Assembly: GCA_963791625.1 (NCBI GenBank)
Contig: CAWBTA010000015.1
Location: 992,001-1,056,000 of the forward strand
DNA: 64,000 nt
Direction of reading: 5' to 3'
Origin: JANMCE01 sp963791625
GTDB taxonomy: Bacteria; Actinomycetota; Acidimicrobiia; Acidimicrobiales; Ilumatobacteraceae
The notes beneath the pieces were generated by a model that saw only the letters and a list, made by a program, of their open reading frames with translations, was not told the origin of the DNA and made no database searches. The position numbers and the translations under genes were made by a program. This document shows positions 1-8,866 of the stretch, piece by piece (positions within the stretch are counted from its first letter, which is position 1; every line of letters starts with the position of its first letter).

Positions 1-95
1 AGGAGCGCACGAGTGAAGCTGGCTGCACCCCCAGTGCCGCCGTCCGTATCACCTACCTCGTCGGCGAGATCAGGCATCGGCAATAGTTGAGTTTC

Positions 96-1388
96 ATGTC
101 CGAACGACGACTTGGGCCTGCGGGGCCCGTCCCTCCTGAGGCAGTGCTCGATCACCTCGCGCCCGGTGCCGACATCATCGTGCCCTTGGCCAACGGCGAA
201 CCCGTTTCGGTACTCGATGCGATTGAAGCGGCGAACGAATCGCTCCAAGGCGTTCGCGTCCATCAGATGCACGCGCTCCACGATCGCCGATATCTGCACG
301 GAGATTTCGGAGACCGGTTGCGGCATGTGTCGTATTTCTTGTCGCACATCACGCGTCCCCATTTTCACTCGGGGGCGCTCGATCTCGTCCCGAACAACTT
401 CTCCGAGATGCGACTGATTCTGCAGGAGGTGACGACGGACCCATTGGTCATCGCGGCGGCGTCTCCACCGGACCGCCATGGCTACTTCTCGCTCGGTGTG
501 TCCGCCGATTACGTCTCCAGTCTGATCGGCCGAGCGCGGTTCTTTCTCGAGGCGAACGATCGCATGCCACGCACCTTTGGGCGCAACCAGATCCATATCA
601 GCCAGATCGTCGGCTACTGCGAATCGGATCGTCCACTCATCGAGGTTCCGCCTCCACCGATGACTGCGGCGGACGAAGCGATCGCCGCCCTCGTCGCCGA
701 ACGCATTCCGCATCGGGCAACGATTCAAACCGGCATCGGGTCGATACCGAATGCCATCATGTCCGCCTTACGCGATCACCAGGACTTGGGCGTGCACACT
801 GAGCTGCTGTCCGATGGCGTGATCGATCTCATCGAGGCCGGCGTGGTGAACGGCGTCGCCAAGACCATCAACCGTACGAAGACGATTGGCACGTTCGCTC
901 TCGGCACCGAGCGGCTGTACGACTTTCTCCATGACAACGCGGCCGTGGAACTGTGGCCGGTGCGGTACGTCAACGATCCGCGCGTCATCGCCCAACTCGA
1001 CAACTTCGTGTCCGTTAATGCCACGGTGGCCGTGGACTTCCTCGGACAGTGCGCATCGGAGACGATCAACGGGAAGTACTTCTCGTCCTCGGGCGGGCAG
1101 GCGGATTTCGCCCGCGGCGCGCTTTACTCCCGCGGCGGCCAGGGTTTCATCACGTTGCATTCCACGACGGCGCAGGGGACGATCTCCAAGATCGTTCCTC
1201 GGCTCGCGTCCGGCGACGTGGTGACCACCATCAAGAACACAGTCGACCACGTCGTCACCGAACACGGCATCGCAAAGCTGCGCGGTCGTTCCATACGCGA
1301 CCGCACCCGGGCCCTTATCGACATCGCCGACCCGGCCCATCGCGACGCGCTCCGCTTCGAAGCAACCCAAATGGGATACCTCGACTAA
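96..1388 (+). CDS. Acetyl-CoA hydrolase / 4-hydroxybutyrate CoA-transferase family protein
   Basis: A 430-residue cytoplasmic protein of the family that moves CoA between carboxylic acids. The family signature GGQADFARGA lies near residue 332, preceded by ASETINGKYF, whose glutamate is a candidate for the residue that forms the glutamyl-CoA intermediate. Length is typical of the bacterial CoA-transferase/hydrolase group. The ATG at 96 (MSERRLG) is preferred to an in-frame TTG at 87; no strong ribosome binding site separates them. It converges on the Usp gene with 21 bases between stops. Donor and acceptor acids cannot be read from the sequence, so hydrolase versus transferase activity is left open. 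Confidence 0.85.
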   Translation: MSERRLGPAGPVPPEAVLDHLAPGADIIVPLANGEPVSVLDAIEAANESLQGVRVHQMHALHDRRYLHGDFGDRLRHVSYFLSHITRPHFHSGALDLVPNNFSEMRLILQEVTTDPLVIAAASPPDRHGYFSLGVSADYVSSLIGRARFFLEANDRMPRTFGRNQIHISQIVGYCESDRPLIEVPPPPMTAADEAIAALVAERIPHRATIQTGIGSIPNAIMSALRDHQDLGVHTELLSDGVIDLIEAGVVNGVAKTINRTKTIGTFALGTERLYDFLHDNAAVELWPVRYVNDPRVIAQLDNFVSVNATVAVDFLGQCASETINGKYFSSSGGQADFARGALYSRGGQGFITLHSTTAQGTISKIVPRLASGDVVTTIKNTVDHVVTEHGIAKLRGRSIRDRTRALIDIADPAHRDALRFEATQMGYLD

Positions 1389-1409
1389 CCCGAGAACGCC
1401 TCGTACCCT

Positions 1410-1826
1410 TCACTCATCGGCTTTGCCCGGCACGACGAGAACGGGGCAGTGCGCGTGTCGCACGAGCGTGGTCGCGGTTGATCCGACGAGCGGAGCGAGA
1501 GCCCGACCAAGGCCACTGCGGCCAATAGCAATAACGTCCGCATTCGCCGATTGTTCGATCAGTACCTCGTTGGCCAGGCCCAGGACGGCGACCGACGTGT
1601 AGGCAGCCGAGGGTGGAAGGAGCCGACCGGCGGCGGCGGCGACATACGCCTCGGCGTCATCGCCATGGAACCTCGGGTTGAACGGTGCCGGTTGGGTGAG
1701 AAGGTCCCACGCCAACACGACGCGCACTATCGCGTTGGCCCGGGCCGCAAGTGCACCGGCGGCGCGAACCGCGGCTTCTGACTCCTCGGAGCCATCCCAG
1801 CCAACAACGATCGTGTAGTCGTCCAT
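1410..1826 (-). CDS. Universal stress protein (UspA family)
   Basis: A 138-residue single-domain Usp. The N-terminus MDDYTIVVGWDGSEESE is the usual first beta strand with the nucleotide-contacting Asp. The C-terminal half carries the ATP-binding pattern GRSGLGRALAPLVGS (G-x2-G-x9-G-S) followed by HCPVLVVP, typical of ATP-binding Usp proteins. Such proteins act as cytoplasmic dimers in stress or energy-limitation responses. It stands alone, converging with the CoA-transferase; no regulatory partner is adjacent. The family call is firm, the physiological trigger unknown. Confidence 0.9.
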   Translation of the reverse strand: MDDYTIVVGWDGSEESEAAVRAAGALAARANAIVRVVLAWDLLTQPAPFNPRFHGDDAEAYVAAAAGRLLPPSAAYTSVAVLGLANEVLIEQSANADVIAIGRSGLGRALAPLVGSTATTLVRHAHCPVLVVPGKADE

Positions 1827-2021
1827 GCCGCTGATGGTTACCGAAGGGCTGCTCCATGCACAGGGTCTTTGGTCCCGTACCGCTCGGCGAGTAGCGACGG
1901 GGGCCTGATCAACGGACCTTCATGGTCGACCTGTGCGAGCCCGACGACCACAACGACGGTGCGACCACGACGGCTCGACTCGGGACGTTAGAAAGTTGGC
2001 GACGGCCGATAGCGTGGCTCT

Positions 2022-3062
2022 ATGAGTTCGCATGTGTTGCAGACCGTTCCGCTTGGTGCCGGGCCCTGGCCGACCGTTGATCCATTCCTATTCTGTGTGC
2101 ACCACCACGACGACTACCCCGTCGGCAACGAGCAGCTCGGGCCGACCACTTCGCTGGAAGGACGCGAGATCGGTTCGGACTTCAGCGGCAAGGATGGCTG
2201 GAGCATGTACCACGGCGATGTCGTGCCCGGCTTTCCGCAGCATCCTCACCGCGGCTTCGAGACGGTCACGTTCGTACTCAACGGCCTCATCGATCACTCG
2301 GACTCGATGGGTGCCGCGGCCCGGTTCGGTCGAGGCGATGTGCAATGGATGACGGCTGGCAGCGGCATCGTGCATTCCGAAATGTTTCCTCTGCTAGAGA
2401 CCGACCAGCCCAACCCTGCCGAACTGTTTCAGATCTGGGTCAACCTGCCGAAGCGCGACAAAATGGTTGACCCCTATTTCACGATGCTGTGGGATCACGA
2501 CATTCCGCGCCATCACACGATCGACGCGCATGGCCTTGCCTCTGAGATCACCGTCGTTGCGGGACAGCTCGCCGGCCTGACCCCACCAGCGCCACCGCCA
2601 AACTCCTGGGCCAGCAACGCCGATGCCGACCTCGCCATCTGGAAGATCCGCCTCGATGCGGGCGCGACCACCACGCTGCCTGCGGCCAAAGGCCACGAAA
2701 CGTCCCGACTGCTGTATATCTATCAGGGCACGGGCGTGAAGGTCGGCGATGAACTCGTCGACGGGATGCACGTTGCGGTCGTGCAGTCCGACATCGAGCT
2801 GACGATCACGGCCACCGCCGACGACCCGGTGGAGATACTGGTGCTCCAGGCTCGTCCGATCGGCGAACCGGTAGCGCAATACGGTCCATTCGTCATGAAC
2901 GACCGAGCCGAAATCGAGCAGGCGTTTCGTGATTACGAACAGACGAAGTTCGGAGGATGGCCCTGGAAAAGTGACGCTCCGACGCATGCTCGCAACCAAG
3001 AGCGGTTCGCCCGTCACGTGGACGGGCGGGTTGAAACACCCTCAGTGGCTGCCGGTTCTTGA
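2022..3062 (+). CDS. Pirin family protein
   Basis: A 346-residue bicupin. The N-terminal cupin has the pirin metal ligands in order: His74 and His76 in FPQHPHRGFE, then His118 and Glu120 in GSGIVHSEMF, matching the HxH...HxE set that binds iron in characterised pirins. A second cupin (Pirin_C) follows around residues 190-290, and a roughly 50-residue charged tail is extra. Bacterial pirins include quercetin dioxygenases and metabolic regulators; nothing nearby distinguishes these roles. It is a single-gene unit, and its ATG is the first in the frame. Confidence 0.9.
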   Translation: MSSHVLQTVPLGAGPWPTVDPFLFCVHHHDDYPVGNEQLGPTTSLEGREIGSDFSGKDGWSMYHGDVVPGFPQHPHRGFETVTFVLNGLIDHSDSMGAAARFGRGDVQWMTAGSGIVHSEMFPLLETDQPNPAELFQIWVNLPKRDKMVDPYFTMLWDHDIPRHHTIDAHGLASEITVVAGQLAGLTPPAPPPNSWASNADADLAIWKIRLDAGATTTLPAAKGHETSRLLYIYQGTGVKVGDELVDGMHVAVVQSDIELTITATADDPVEILVLQARPIGEPVAQYGPFVMNDRAEIEQAFRDYEQTKFGGWPWKSDAPTHARNQERFARHVDGRVETPSVAAGS

Positions 3063-3129
3063 GGTTCTTGAAAGGGATCCATAGCTGATCAGCACATTTG
3101 GGTCAGATTCCCCACTAGTCTTTCCACCT

Positions 3130-3915
3130 ATGCTCGAGTACGCATCCGTTACCGCCTCCGCCTACGACGTCGATTCGCTCGTCGGAAAGCTCAATGCCCA
3201 CGCTTCCCAAGGTTGGGAAGTCACCTCAGTTGTCGCTGCGGGAGGTGATGTCGTCGCAATTATGCAACGTGTTCGTTCAACCGATGCCATAGCACCGACT
3301 GAGGCCGCTGTCGCCGAAGAAGCGCCCGCATTTGCCGCGGTTGCCGAAGAGGCTGCACCGGTTGTCGAAGAAGCTCCGGCCTTCTCTGAGGCTGCGTCCT
3401 CGGTAGCCGAAGTCGCCGCCCCCGCTGTTGAGGCCTCCCCGATCATTGAGTCGGTCGCCGAAGCTGCGCCGGCCGGTGTGGCTGAGGCCGCCAGCTCGGT
3501 TGCCGACCACGCCAGTGATACCTTCGGTGACGCAGGCGCCGGTATTGCCGGAGCCGCTGCTGGTGTCGGCCTCGGTTCAATCTTCGGCAATGATGCGCCT
3601 GCTGCCGAGGTGGCTGTTCCCGCGGTTGAAGAAGTGACACCGGCGGTTGAGGCTGTCACACCGGTTATCGAAACCGTCGCCCCGGCCGTGGCTGAAGTGC
3701 CCGCTGCCGTCGAGCCCACGGGTTGGGGCTCCGCCCAGACCACGGTCGGCACGCCAGTGGTTCCGGCCCCCGCTCCGGCCCCCGTCGTCACCACGCCCGC
3801 CGGCTGGTACCCGGATCCCTCTGGTCGCTTCGAAATGCGCTACTGGGACGGTTCGGCCTGGACCGAGCACGTGTCCCGGCAGGGCCAGCAGTTCACCGAC
3901 CCGCCCGTCGCCTAA
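3130..3915 (+). CDS. DUF2510 domain protein with Ala/Glu/Val-rich linker
   Basis: A 261-residue protein in three parts. Residues 1-50 (LEYASVTASAYDVDSL...GWEVTSVVAAGG) resemble the small DUF4177-like fold. Residues 55-220 are a low-complexity Ala/Val/Glu/Pro linker. Residues about 225-250 form a DUF2510 motif (GWYPDPSGRFEMRYWDGSAWTEHV), a Trp-rich module common in actinobacterial membrane or secretion-linked proteins. No signal peptide or membrane segment is visible. The function is unknown; the architecture suggests a tether between two small binding modules. Confidence 0.75.
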   Translation: MLEYASVTASAYDVDSLVGKLNAHASQGWEVTSVVAAGGDVVAIMQRVRSTDAIAPTEAAVAEEAPAFAAVAEEAAPVVEEAPAFSEAASSVAEVAAPAVEASPIIESVAEAAPAGVAEAASSVADHASDTFGDAGAGIAGAAAGVGLGSIFGNDAPAAEVAVPAVEEVTPAVEAVTPVIETVAPAVAEVPAAVEPTGWGSAQTTVGTPVVPAPAPAPVVTTPAGWYPDPSGRFEMRYWDGSAWTEHVSRQGQQFTDPPVA

Positions 3916-3990
3916 CCAACTCCGAGAATTTCGAACGAAGGCGCGGGGCAACCCGTGCCTTCGTCGCGTGTGCTCGTAACATGACCGTCG

Positions 3991-5541
3991 ATGCGCGCTA
4001 CTTCGTTGGGTCATGCTGGGATTCTGATCGAGAGTGAGCACGGCTCGATTGTGTGCGACCCGTGGTTCGTTCCGGCATTCTTCGGGTCATGGTTCGTGTT
4101 CCCGCGAAACGATCGCCTCCCGCTTGATCTGATGGCGCGGATCACCAAGCCGGATTACCTCTACATCTCGCATCTGCACGCCGACCATCTCGATGAACCG
4201 TGGCTGCGCGAGCATATGGACAAAGACGTCACCGTGCTGCTGCCGGGCTATCCCACCGACGAACTCCGCCGCACCCTGCAACACATCGGCTTCACAAAGT
4301 TCCTGCCGACCGAGAACGGTGTCACGACCAAGCTCGCCGGCAACCTCACCGTCACTATTCACGTCGAGACATCCATCTCCGACGGGCCCGGCGGCGACTC
4401 CGCCATCGTGGTCGCGGACCACACCGGGCGGGTGCTTGACCAGAACGACTGTCGGCCCCACGACCCTGCTGTGTTTCTGGCCGACGGTCCAGTCGATGTG
4501 CAGTGGCTGCAGTTTTCAGGTGCGATCTGGTACCCGATGGTGTACGAGATGGATTCGGAAACAAAGGTGGCTCAGGCACGAGCCAAGGTGGAAGCCCAGT
4601 TCTCCCGCGCCATCCAGTACGTGCGTGCGATTGACGCAACGGCGGTCGCACCCTCGGCCGGGCCGCCATGTTTCCTTGACCCCGCACTCGCTCCTCTCAA
4701 CGTGGTGACCGGTAACGAGGTTTCGATCTTTGCCGATCAAACCGACTTCCTCCGGCGACTCGGTGCACAGGGCATCAACGCGGGGCAGTTCACGGTTCCG
4801 GGCACGTGCTTCGTGATCGACAACGGTACGGTCACCGTCGTGCAGCCTGCGGCAACCGACGAACTCTGTCGCCCCTACGATCACAAGGCCCAGTACCTGG
4901 CCGAGTACGCCGCCGACTGGACCGACTGGCTGGCCGCCCACAAGGCAACCTGGCACCCGCCGACCGCCACTCTCGTCAACGACCTTGCGGCATGGTGGGA
5001 GCCACTGATGGCCCAGGCTCCTGTCCTGTGCGCTGCGATCGGGAGCATTGCCCACTTCGATGTTGGTGACCTCGTGATCGCGGCCGACTTTCCGCAGGGC
5101 CGGGTCCGTCTCGCCACGCCCGACGATGTACCTCGCTTTCGGTTCACCATCGATCGGCGCCTGGTAGAGACGGTAGTGGCTCGCCGCGCCGTCGACTGGT
5201 CGAACGCCCTGTTCCTGTCGCTGCGGTTCACCGCCTGGCGCGATGGCGGGTTCAACGAGTATCTCTACAACTTCTTGAAGTCACTTTCCGACGAACGGAT
5301 TGAGCGGACCGAAGCCGAGGTGCGGGCCAAGCGCACACCCGGGCCCGAGACGGGTGAGGTCATCTTCGGGCCGTACGCGGTGCAGAAGTTCTGTCCGCAC
5401 CGTCGGGCCGATCTGGCTCGCTTCGGTGAACTTGACGGTGATGTCCTCACCTGCCACCTGCACGGCTGGACCTTCGATCTGGCCCACAACGGCGTGTGTC
5501 TTACTTCGGACGACAGCCGCATTCGCGTCCGACGGGTCTGA
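3991..5541 (+). CDS. Metallo-beta-lactamase fold protein with C-terminal Rieske [2Fe-2S] domain
   Basis: A 516-residue fusion. The N-terminus (MRATSLGHAGILIE) and the metal motif HLHADH at residues 61-66 mark an UlaG-like metallo-beta-lactamase fold. The C-terminal 50 residues hold a Rieske centre: Cys468-x-His470 (CPH) and Cys488-x2-His491 (CHLH), followed by GWTFDL. Combining an MBL fold with a Rieske cluster recalls CMP-sialate hydroxylase-type proteins, but here the Rieske domain is C-terminal. It is probably a redox-coupled hydrolase or monooxygenase of unknown substrate. No ferredoxin reductase lies nearby. Confidence 0.8.
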   Translation: MRATSLGHAGILIESEHGSIVCDPWFVPAFFGSWFVFPRNDRLPLDLMARITKPDYLYISHLHADHLDEPWLREHMDKDVTVLLPGYPTDELRRTLQHIGFTKFLPTENGVTTKLAGNLTVTIHVETSISDGPGGDSAIVVADHTGRVLDQNDCRPHDPAVFLADGPVDVQWLQFSGAIWYPMVYEMDSETKVAQARAKVEAQFSRAIQYVRAIDATAVAPSAGPPCFLDPALAPLNVVTGNEVSIFADQTDFLRRLGAQGINAGQFTVPGTCFVIDNGTVTVVQPAATDELCRPYDHKAQYLAEYAADWTDWLAAHKATWHPPTATLVNDLAAWWEPLMAQAPVLCAAIGSIAHFDVGDLVIAADFPQGRVRLATPDDVPRFRFTIDRRLVETVVARRAVDWSNALFLSLRFTAWRDGGFNEYLYNFLKSLSDERIERTEAEVRAKRTPGPETGEVIFGPYAVQKFCPHRRADLARFGELDGDVLTCHLHGWTFDLAHNGVCLTSDDSRIRVRRV

Positions 5542-5625
5542 CCGTCGCGCTGGTCGTATGGCACCAAACGGTCTGAGTCGACCGGCTCATTTACCGTGGT
5601 TTACAGGCGGGAGTCCATTCGCATT

Positions 5626-6231
5626 ATGGACAAGAAGTCCTCTGGTCCCCATCATGGGAGTCAAGTACACGTCTCGGCGGAGACTATTGGGAGTCGACGG
5701 ATGTATCGAATGGGCCACCGACGCAGGTCGGCGGCAACACAACATGACGAGCGCACGGTGTCGGGCCCCCGCAGGGGTTCCGACCCCACCTCTCTGAATG
5801 ACGCCCTCTTTCAAAGTCTCGATGCCGATGCGCTGACGGGGTTGGCGTCACTGGGCATGCTCAGCCTTCGCCTCGAAGAGATCTACGGACACTGTGAAGC
5901 CCTCGGCATGCGGCCCAGCACGTCCTTTGCGCTGCTCCTCATCGAGCCAGACCTCGGTGAACGAACCCCGTTGGTTCGCGATGCGGTTCGAGTACTTGTA
6001 GCCGACGAGGCGACCAGAACCTTCTCGCACGGTGAGACGATTGCCGTGTCCGGTTCGCGGCTCATCGTGCTCGCCGCGAACACGGCCGGGCTGCCCCGCG
6101 ATGGTGTCGGTATGGTCGAGCGATTGAAGCAATTGGCCGTACTGAAGGAAACACAGATCATGTCCTGGATCGAACAACTACCCGATGAGCACGTCGATAC
6201 CAACCGCTTCGTGCTCGAGTTGGCCTTCTAA
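5626..6231 (+). CDS. Hypothetical protein, weakly GGDEF-like
   Basis: A 201-residue protein with a basic, poorly conserved-looking N-terminus and a compact domain from about residue 60 to the end. The stretch FALLLIEPDLG...VRVLVADEATRTF followed by HGETIAVSGSRLIVLAAN has the strand/helix rhythm of a degenerate GGDEF or nucleotide-cyclase fold, but no active GGDEF signature is present. The ATG at 5626 was chosen; a GTG at 5596 and later ATG codons are possible. It converges on the L,D-transpeptidase with only nine bases between stops. Function unknown. Confidence 0.5.
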   Translation: MDKKSSGPHHGSQVHVSAETIGSRRMYRMGHRRRSAATQHDERTVSGPRRGSDPTSLNDALFQSLDADALTGLASLGMLSLRLEEIYGHCEALGMRPSTSFALLLIEPDLGERTPLVRDAVRVLVADEATRTFSHGETIAVSGSRLIVLAANTAGLPRDGVGMVERLKQLAVLKETQIMSWIEQLPDEHVDTNRFVLELAF

Positions 6232-6240
6232 CGTCGAACG

Positions 6241-7239
6241 TCAGGGGTGAACAATGACCTCGGTGCCCTGGGGCATCATGTCGTTGGTCCAGATCCAGTC
6301 CATCGCCGTGGTTGTAAGACGCACGCATCCGTGGGACGCCGGGTACTCGGGGATGCTGTTGGAACCGTGTACGGCGACGCCACCTTTGAAGTACTTCGGG
6401 CGGTACAACTCGCCGAGCTGACCCTTTTCCCATCCGTTGGAGTACTCGTTGTAGACCTTGAATTCACCCTCAGGCGTAACGGCGTCGCCCTGGATGGTGC
6501 CGCCCTGCTTTTGGTTTACCTCGGTGTAGGGCTTCTCTGAGCCGGTGGACGTATTGAAGACCCACAGTGTCTTGCCGCCGCGAATGATGAACAGCACCTG
6601 GCGGCCCTTGTCGACCTCGATGAGATCGCCTGCGGTGATGGTTCCCTGGGCGCGGGTGTCGATGAGCGTCATGGCGGCAACAGTCTTGTCGTCGGCATTG
6701 CCGGTGCTCTTCAGCTCGAACACGCCGCCGTAGGTCTTCTGGAACGCCATGACGGCCTGGGAGGTCAGCCATCCGTACTCGCCGTCGGCAGCATCGAGCC
6801 AGAAACCCAGGTCGAGCAGGCGATTCTGCAAAACCTTGACTTCCTCACCGACCGCACCTCCGCGCAAGGGTGTGAGCTCAGTGGTGAGCGCAGGTATCTT
6901 CGCAACGGTTGTGGTGGTGGGCGCAACCGTCGTTGTGGTGGTCGGTGCAACCGTCGTTGTGGTGGTCGGTGCGACCGTGGTCGTGGTTGTCGGTGCGACC
7001 GTGGTCGTGGTTGTCGGTGCCGCCGTGGTCGTGGCTCGAAGCGTGGTGGTGACGACTAGCGTGGAAGCAGTAGTGGCAGCCGCGACCGTCGTCGGTGCCG
7101 GCGGCCCGACCGCGACAGCAGCGCCGGCCGACTTGGCCGGGACGGCGCGCACGGAATGATCGACACTGGCGCACCCGGACGCGATCGCAGACGCGGCAAA
7201 GACGCACGTCAGCGTCACTCCGGAAAAGCGAACGTTCAT
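6241..7239 (-). CDS. L,D-transpeptidase lipoprotein with peptidoglycan-binding domain
   Basis: A 332-residue exported protein. The N-terminus has a hydrophobic segment ending in the lipobox-like AIASGC, so it is probably lipid-anchored. A Thr-Pro-Val spacer built from TTTTTVAP repeats (residues about 55-110) spans the wall. A PG_binding_1 domain (VKVLQNRLLDLGFW...AVMAFQKTYGG) follows, then a YkuD catalytic domain with His in VAVHGSNSIPEY and Cys in SHGCVRLTT. It forms 3-3 crosslinks in peptidoglycan. The ATG at 7239 places the signal sequence first; an upstream in-frame ATG at 7269 would add ten charged residues. Confidence 0.9.
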   Translation of the reverse strand: MNVRFSGVTLTCVFAASAIASGCASVDHSVRAVPAKSAGAAVAVGPPAPTTVAAATTASTLVVTTTLRATTTAAPTTTTTVAPTTTTTVAPTTTTTVAPTTTTTVAPTTTTVAKIPALTTELTPLRGGAVGEEVKVLQNRLLDLGFWLDAADGEYGWLTSQAVMAFQKTYGGVFELKSTGNADDKTVAAMTLIDTRAQGTITAGDLIEVDKGRQVLFIIRGGKTLWVFNTSTGSEKPYTEVNQKQGGTIQGDAVTPEGEFKVYNEYSNGWEKGQLGELYRPKYFKGGVAVHGSNSIPEYPASHGCVRLTTTAMDWIWTNDMMPQGTEVIVHP

Positions 7240-7355
7240 GCCGTATCGCTGCCTTTCATTCTTGGTCACCGTGCCACGAAGTAATCGCGCGAAGACTCCG
7301 CGCCGCTAGAGGATACTGAGCGCGTCGGGTTCTTGTGTGGCAAGTCACCAAATTG

Positions 7356-8396
7356 TCACTCAGGAGAACGGTCGAACGACGCGAGGTCAGAAGCCGTAAG
7401 TTTCCACGCGGCAACCGGGAGACGCTCGAACGAAAATCGGGACACCAACGACGCAGCCGTGACGACTTCTTCTGGCGCTGCCAGACCGAGGCGTTGGGCG
7501 AGAAGTTGCAGCACACCGGCTGCCGTCCATCCCCGTTGGAGGAGATCGTCGAGACTCACGGCACCATGTCGCTTGGCGAGACGGTCGCCGTCGGGCCCGA
7601 GGACAAGTGGCACATGGGCGTACGCCAGCTTGGGGAGGCCGAGTTGTCGACCAAGCCACATCTGCCGTGGCGTGGACAGCAGGAGGTCATCGGCCCGCAC
7701 CACCTGCTGGATACCTTGGGCGGCATCATCGACGACAACAGCCAGATTATAGGCGAAAACACCGTCATTTCGAACCAAAACCAGGTCGTCCACGACCGCT
7801 TCCACTTTGCCGCAGATCGTGTCGACAAATCCCACGACGGTCGCGTCGGCCCGAACCCGCAGCGCCGGACGTCGACCAGCATCCCGTAAACGCTGCTGCT
7901 CGTGCTGGCTGAGTTCACGACATGTACCGGGGTAGGCGCCATCGGGAAGCGGCGGACCATTGGGGGCCGCTGCGGCCTCTCGGATCTCGCGGCGAGTACA
8001 GAAACACGGATAGGTACGACCGAGTTTCTTCAGTGTCTCTACCGCTTCGACGTAGTGGTCCGTTCGGTCGGATTGAAAGACCACGGGACCATCCCAGTCG
8101 AGCCCGAGCTCAGCAAGGTCGTGCAACTGTCGATCAGCGAGATCACGACGCGACACCGCCGGGTCCAGATCTTCCATGCGCACCACAAACCGCCCACCCG
8201 TTGCGCGCGCCGCAAGCCAACCGACCAGCGCAGTGCGAAGGTTGCCGAGATGCAGCGCTCCTGTAGGGCTGGGCGCGAAACGACCGTTCAGCCCGGCACG
8301 GGCGCCGACGCCTGAGCGCGTCGACTCTTGCGCGGTGACAGCAGGCGGAACACGGTGAGGAACAGCACGATCGTCACTCCGGTGAACGCTGCCCAT
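7356..8396 (-). CDS. gluQ: Glutamyl-Q tRNA(Asp) synthetase
   Basis: A class I synthetase-like enzyme that glutamylates queuosine in tRNA(Asp). It shows the HIGH-type motif in GRFAPSPTGALHLGNL, a KMSKS-type motif DRLAKRHG, and the zinc ligands CFC...YPGTC between them; the anticodon-binding domain is absent, as expected for GluQ. The conserved protein begins at LNGRFAPSPTG, but the only ATG in frame (8396) adds about 37 unconserved residues and lies inside the upstream gene. A CTG at 8291 overlaps the upstream TGA stop and is the natural N-terminus by homology. The start is therefore uncertain. Confidence 0.85.
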   Translation of the reverse strand: MGSVHRSDDRAVPHRVPPAVTAQESTRSGVGARAGLNGRFAPSPTGALHLGNLRTALVGWLAARATGGRFVVRMEDLDPAVSRRDLADRQLHDLAELGLDWDGPVVFQSDRTDHYVEAVETLKKLGRTYPCFCTRREIREAAAAPNGPPLPDGAYPGTCRELSQHEQQRLRDAGRRPALRVRADATVVGFVDTICGKVEAVVDDLVLVRNDGVFAYNLAVVVDDAAQGIQQVVRADDLLLSTPRQMWLGRQLGLPKLAYAHVPLVLGPDGDRLAKRHGAVSLDDLLQRGWTAAGVLQLLAQRLGLAAPEEVVTAASLVSRFSFERLPVAAWKLTASDLASFDRSPE

Positions 8397-8866
8397 TGGA
8401 CCATGATGTTGCCACGATCAGCACCGGCGTAGAAGGTATGGATGGTTGCGAACACAAACAGCAGGAACGAGGTGAGGTGGATGGTGTGCCACACCTTGCG
8501 GGGCATCTTGCGCATCAGCCACGAAGTGATCTGCACTGCCACCATCAGATAGAAGGCAACAATGCCCCACGCAACTGCGCCCGGACGATAGGTGCTTTTC
8601 ATCGGGACGAACAGTTTGACCACACCGAACTTGGTGTACGTGTCAACGAAGAGACCGAACAGATGCACGAAGGTGAAGATGATGCTGAGCGTGCCGAGGA
8701 AGCGGTGCATGTCGAGCAACCAGGCCGGCGCACCACGCTTCTTGATGAGGCGGGTGGACAGCGCAAGACCCCACATGATGCTGGCCGTGGCCAGCACCCA
8801 GGCGATCATGCCGCCGGAGCGGGCGATGTACCAGCTTGTTTTCCCGTTCAGCGCCAACGCCATCAT
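8288..8866 (-). CDS. Ferric-reductase-like transmembrane haem protein
   Basis: A 192-residue protein with about five membrane segments. Paired histidines sit in adjacent helices (DMHRFLG, FVHLFG, WHTIHLTSF, FATIHTFYAG), the layout of the ferric-reductase-like/YedZ haem-b family. It has no cytosolic flavin/NAD domain, so it must exchange electrons with a separate partner. Its ATG overlaps the apbE stop (ATGA), indicating translational coupling. With ApbE next door, the likely job is moving electrons across the membrane to or from an FMN-modified extracytoplasmic protein. Partner and direction are inference. Confidence 0.85.
   Translation of the reverse strand: MMALALNGKTSWYIARSGGMIAWVLATASIMWGLALSTRLIKKRGAPAWLLDMHRFLGTLSIIFTFVHLFGLFVDTYTKFGVVKLFVPMKSTYRPGAVAWGIVAFYLMVAVQITSWLMRKMPRKVWHTIHLTSFLLFVFATIHTFYAGADRGNIMVQWAAFTGVTIVLFLTVFRLLSPRKSRRAQASAPVPG

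Noticed and set aside
6890..7030. Short-period GT/AC-rich repeat that looks like a microsatellite array
   Set aside because: It is the codon repeat of the Thr-Pro-Val spacer of the L,D-transpeptidase, not a CRISPR or independent repeat.
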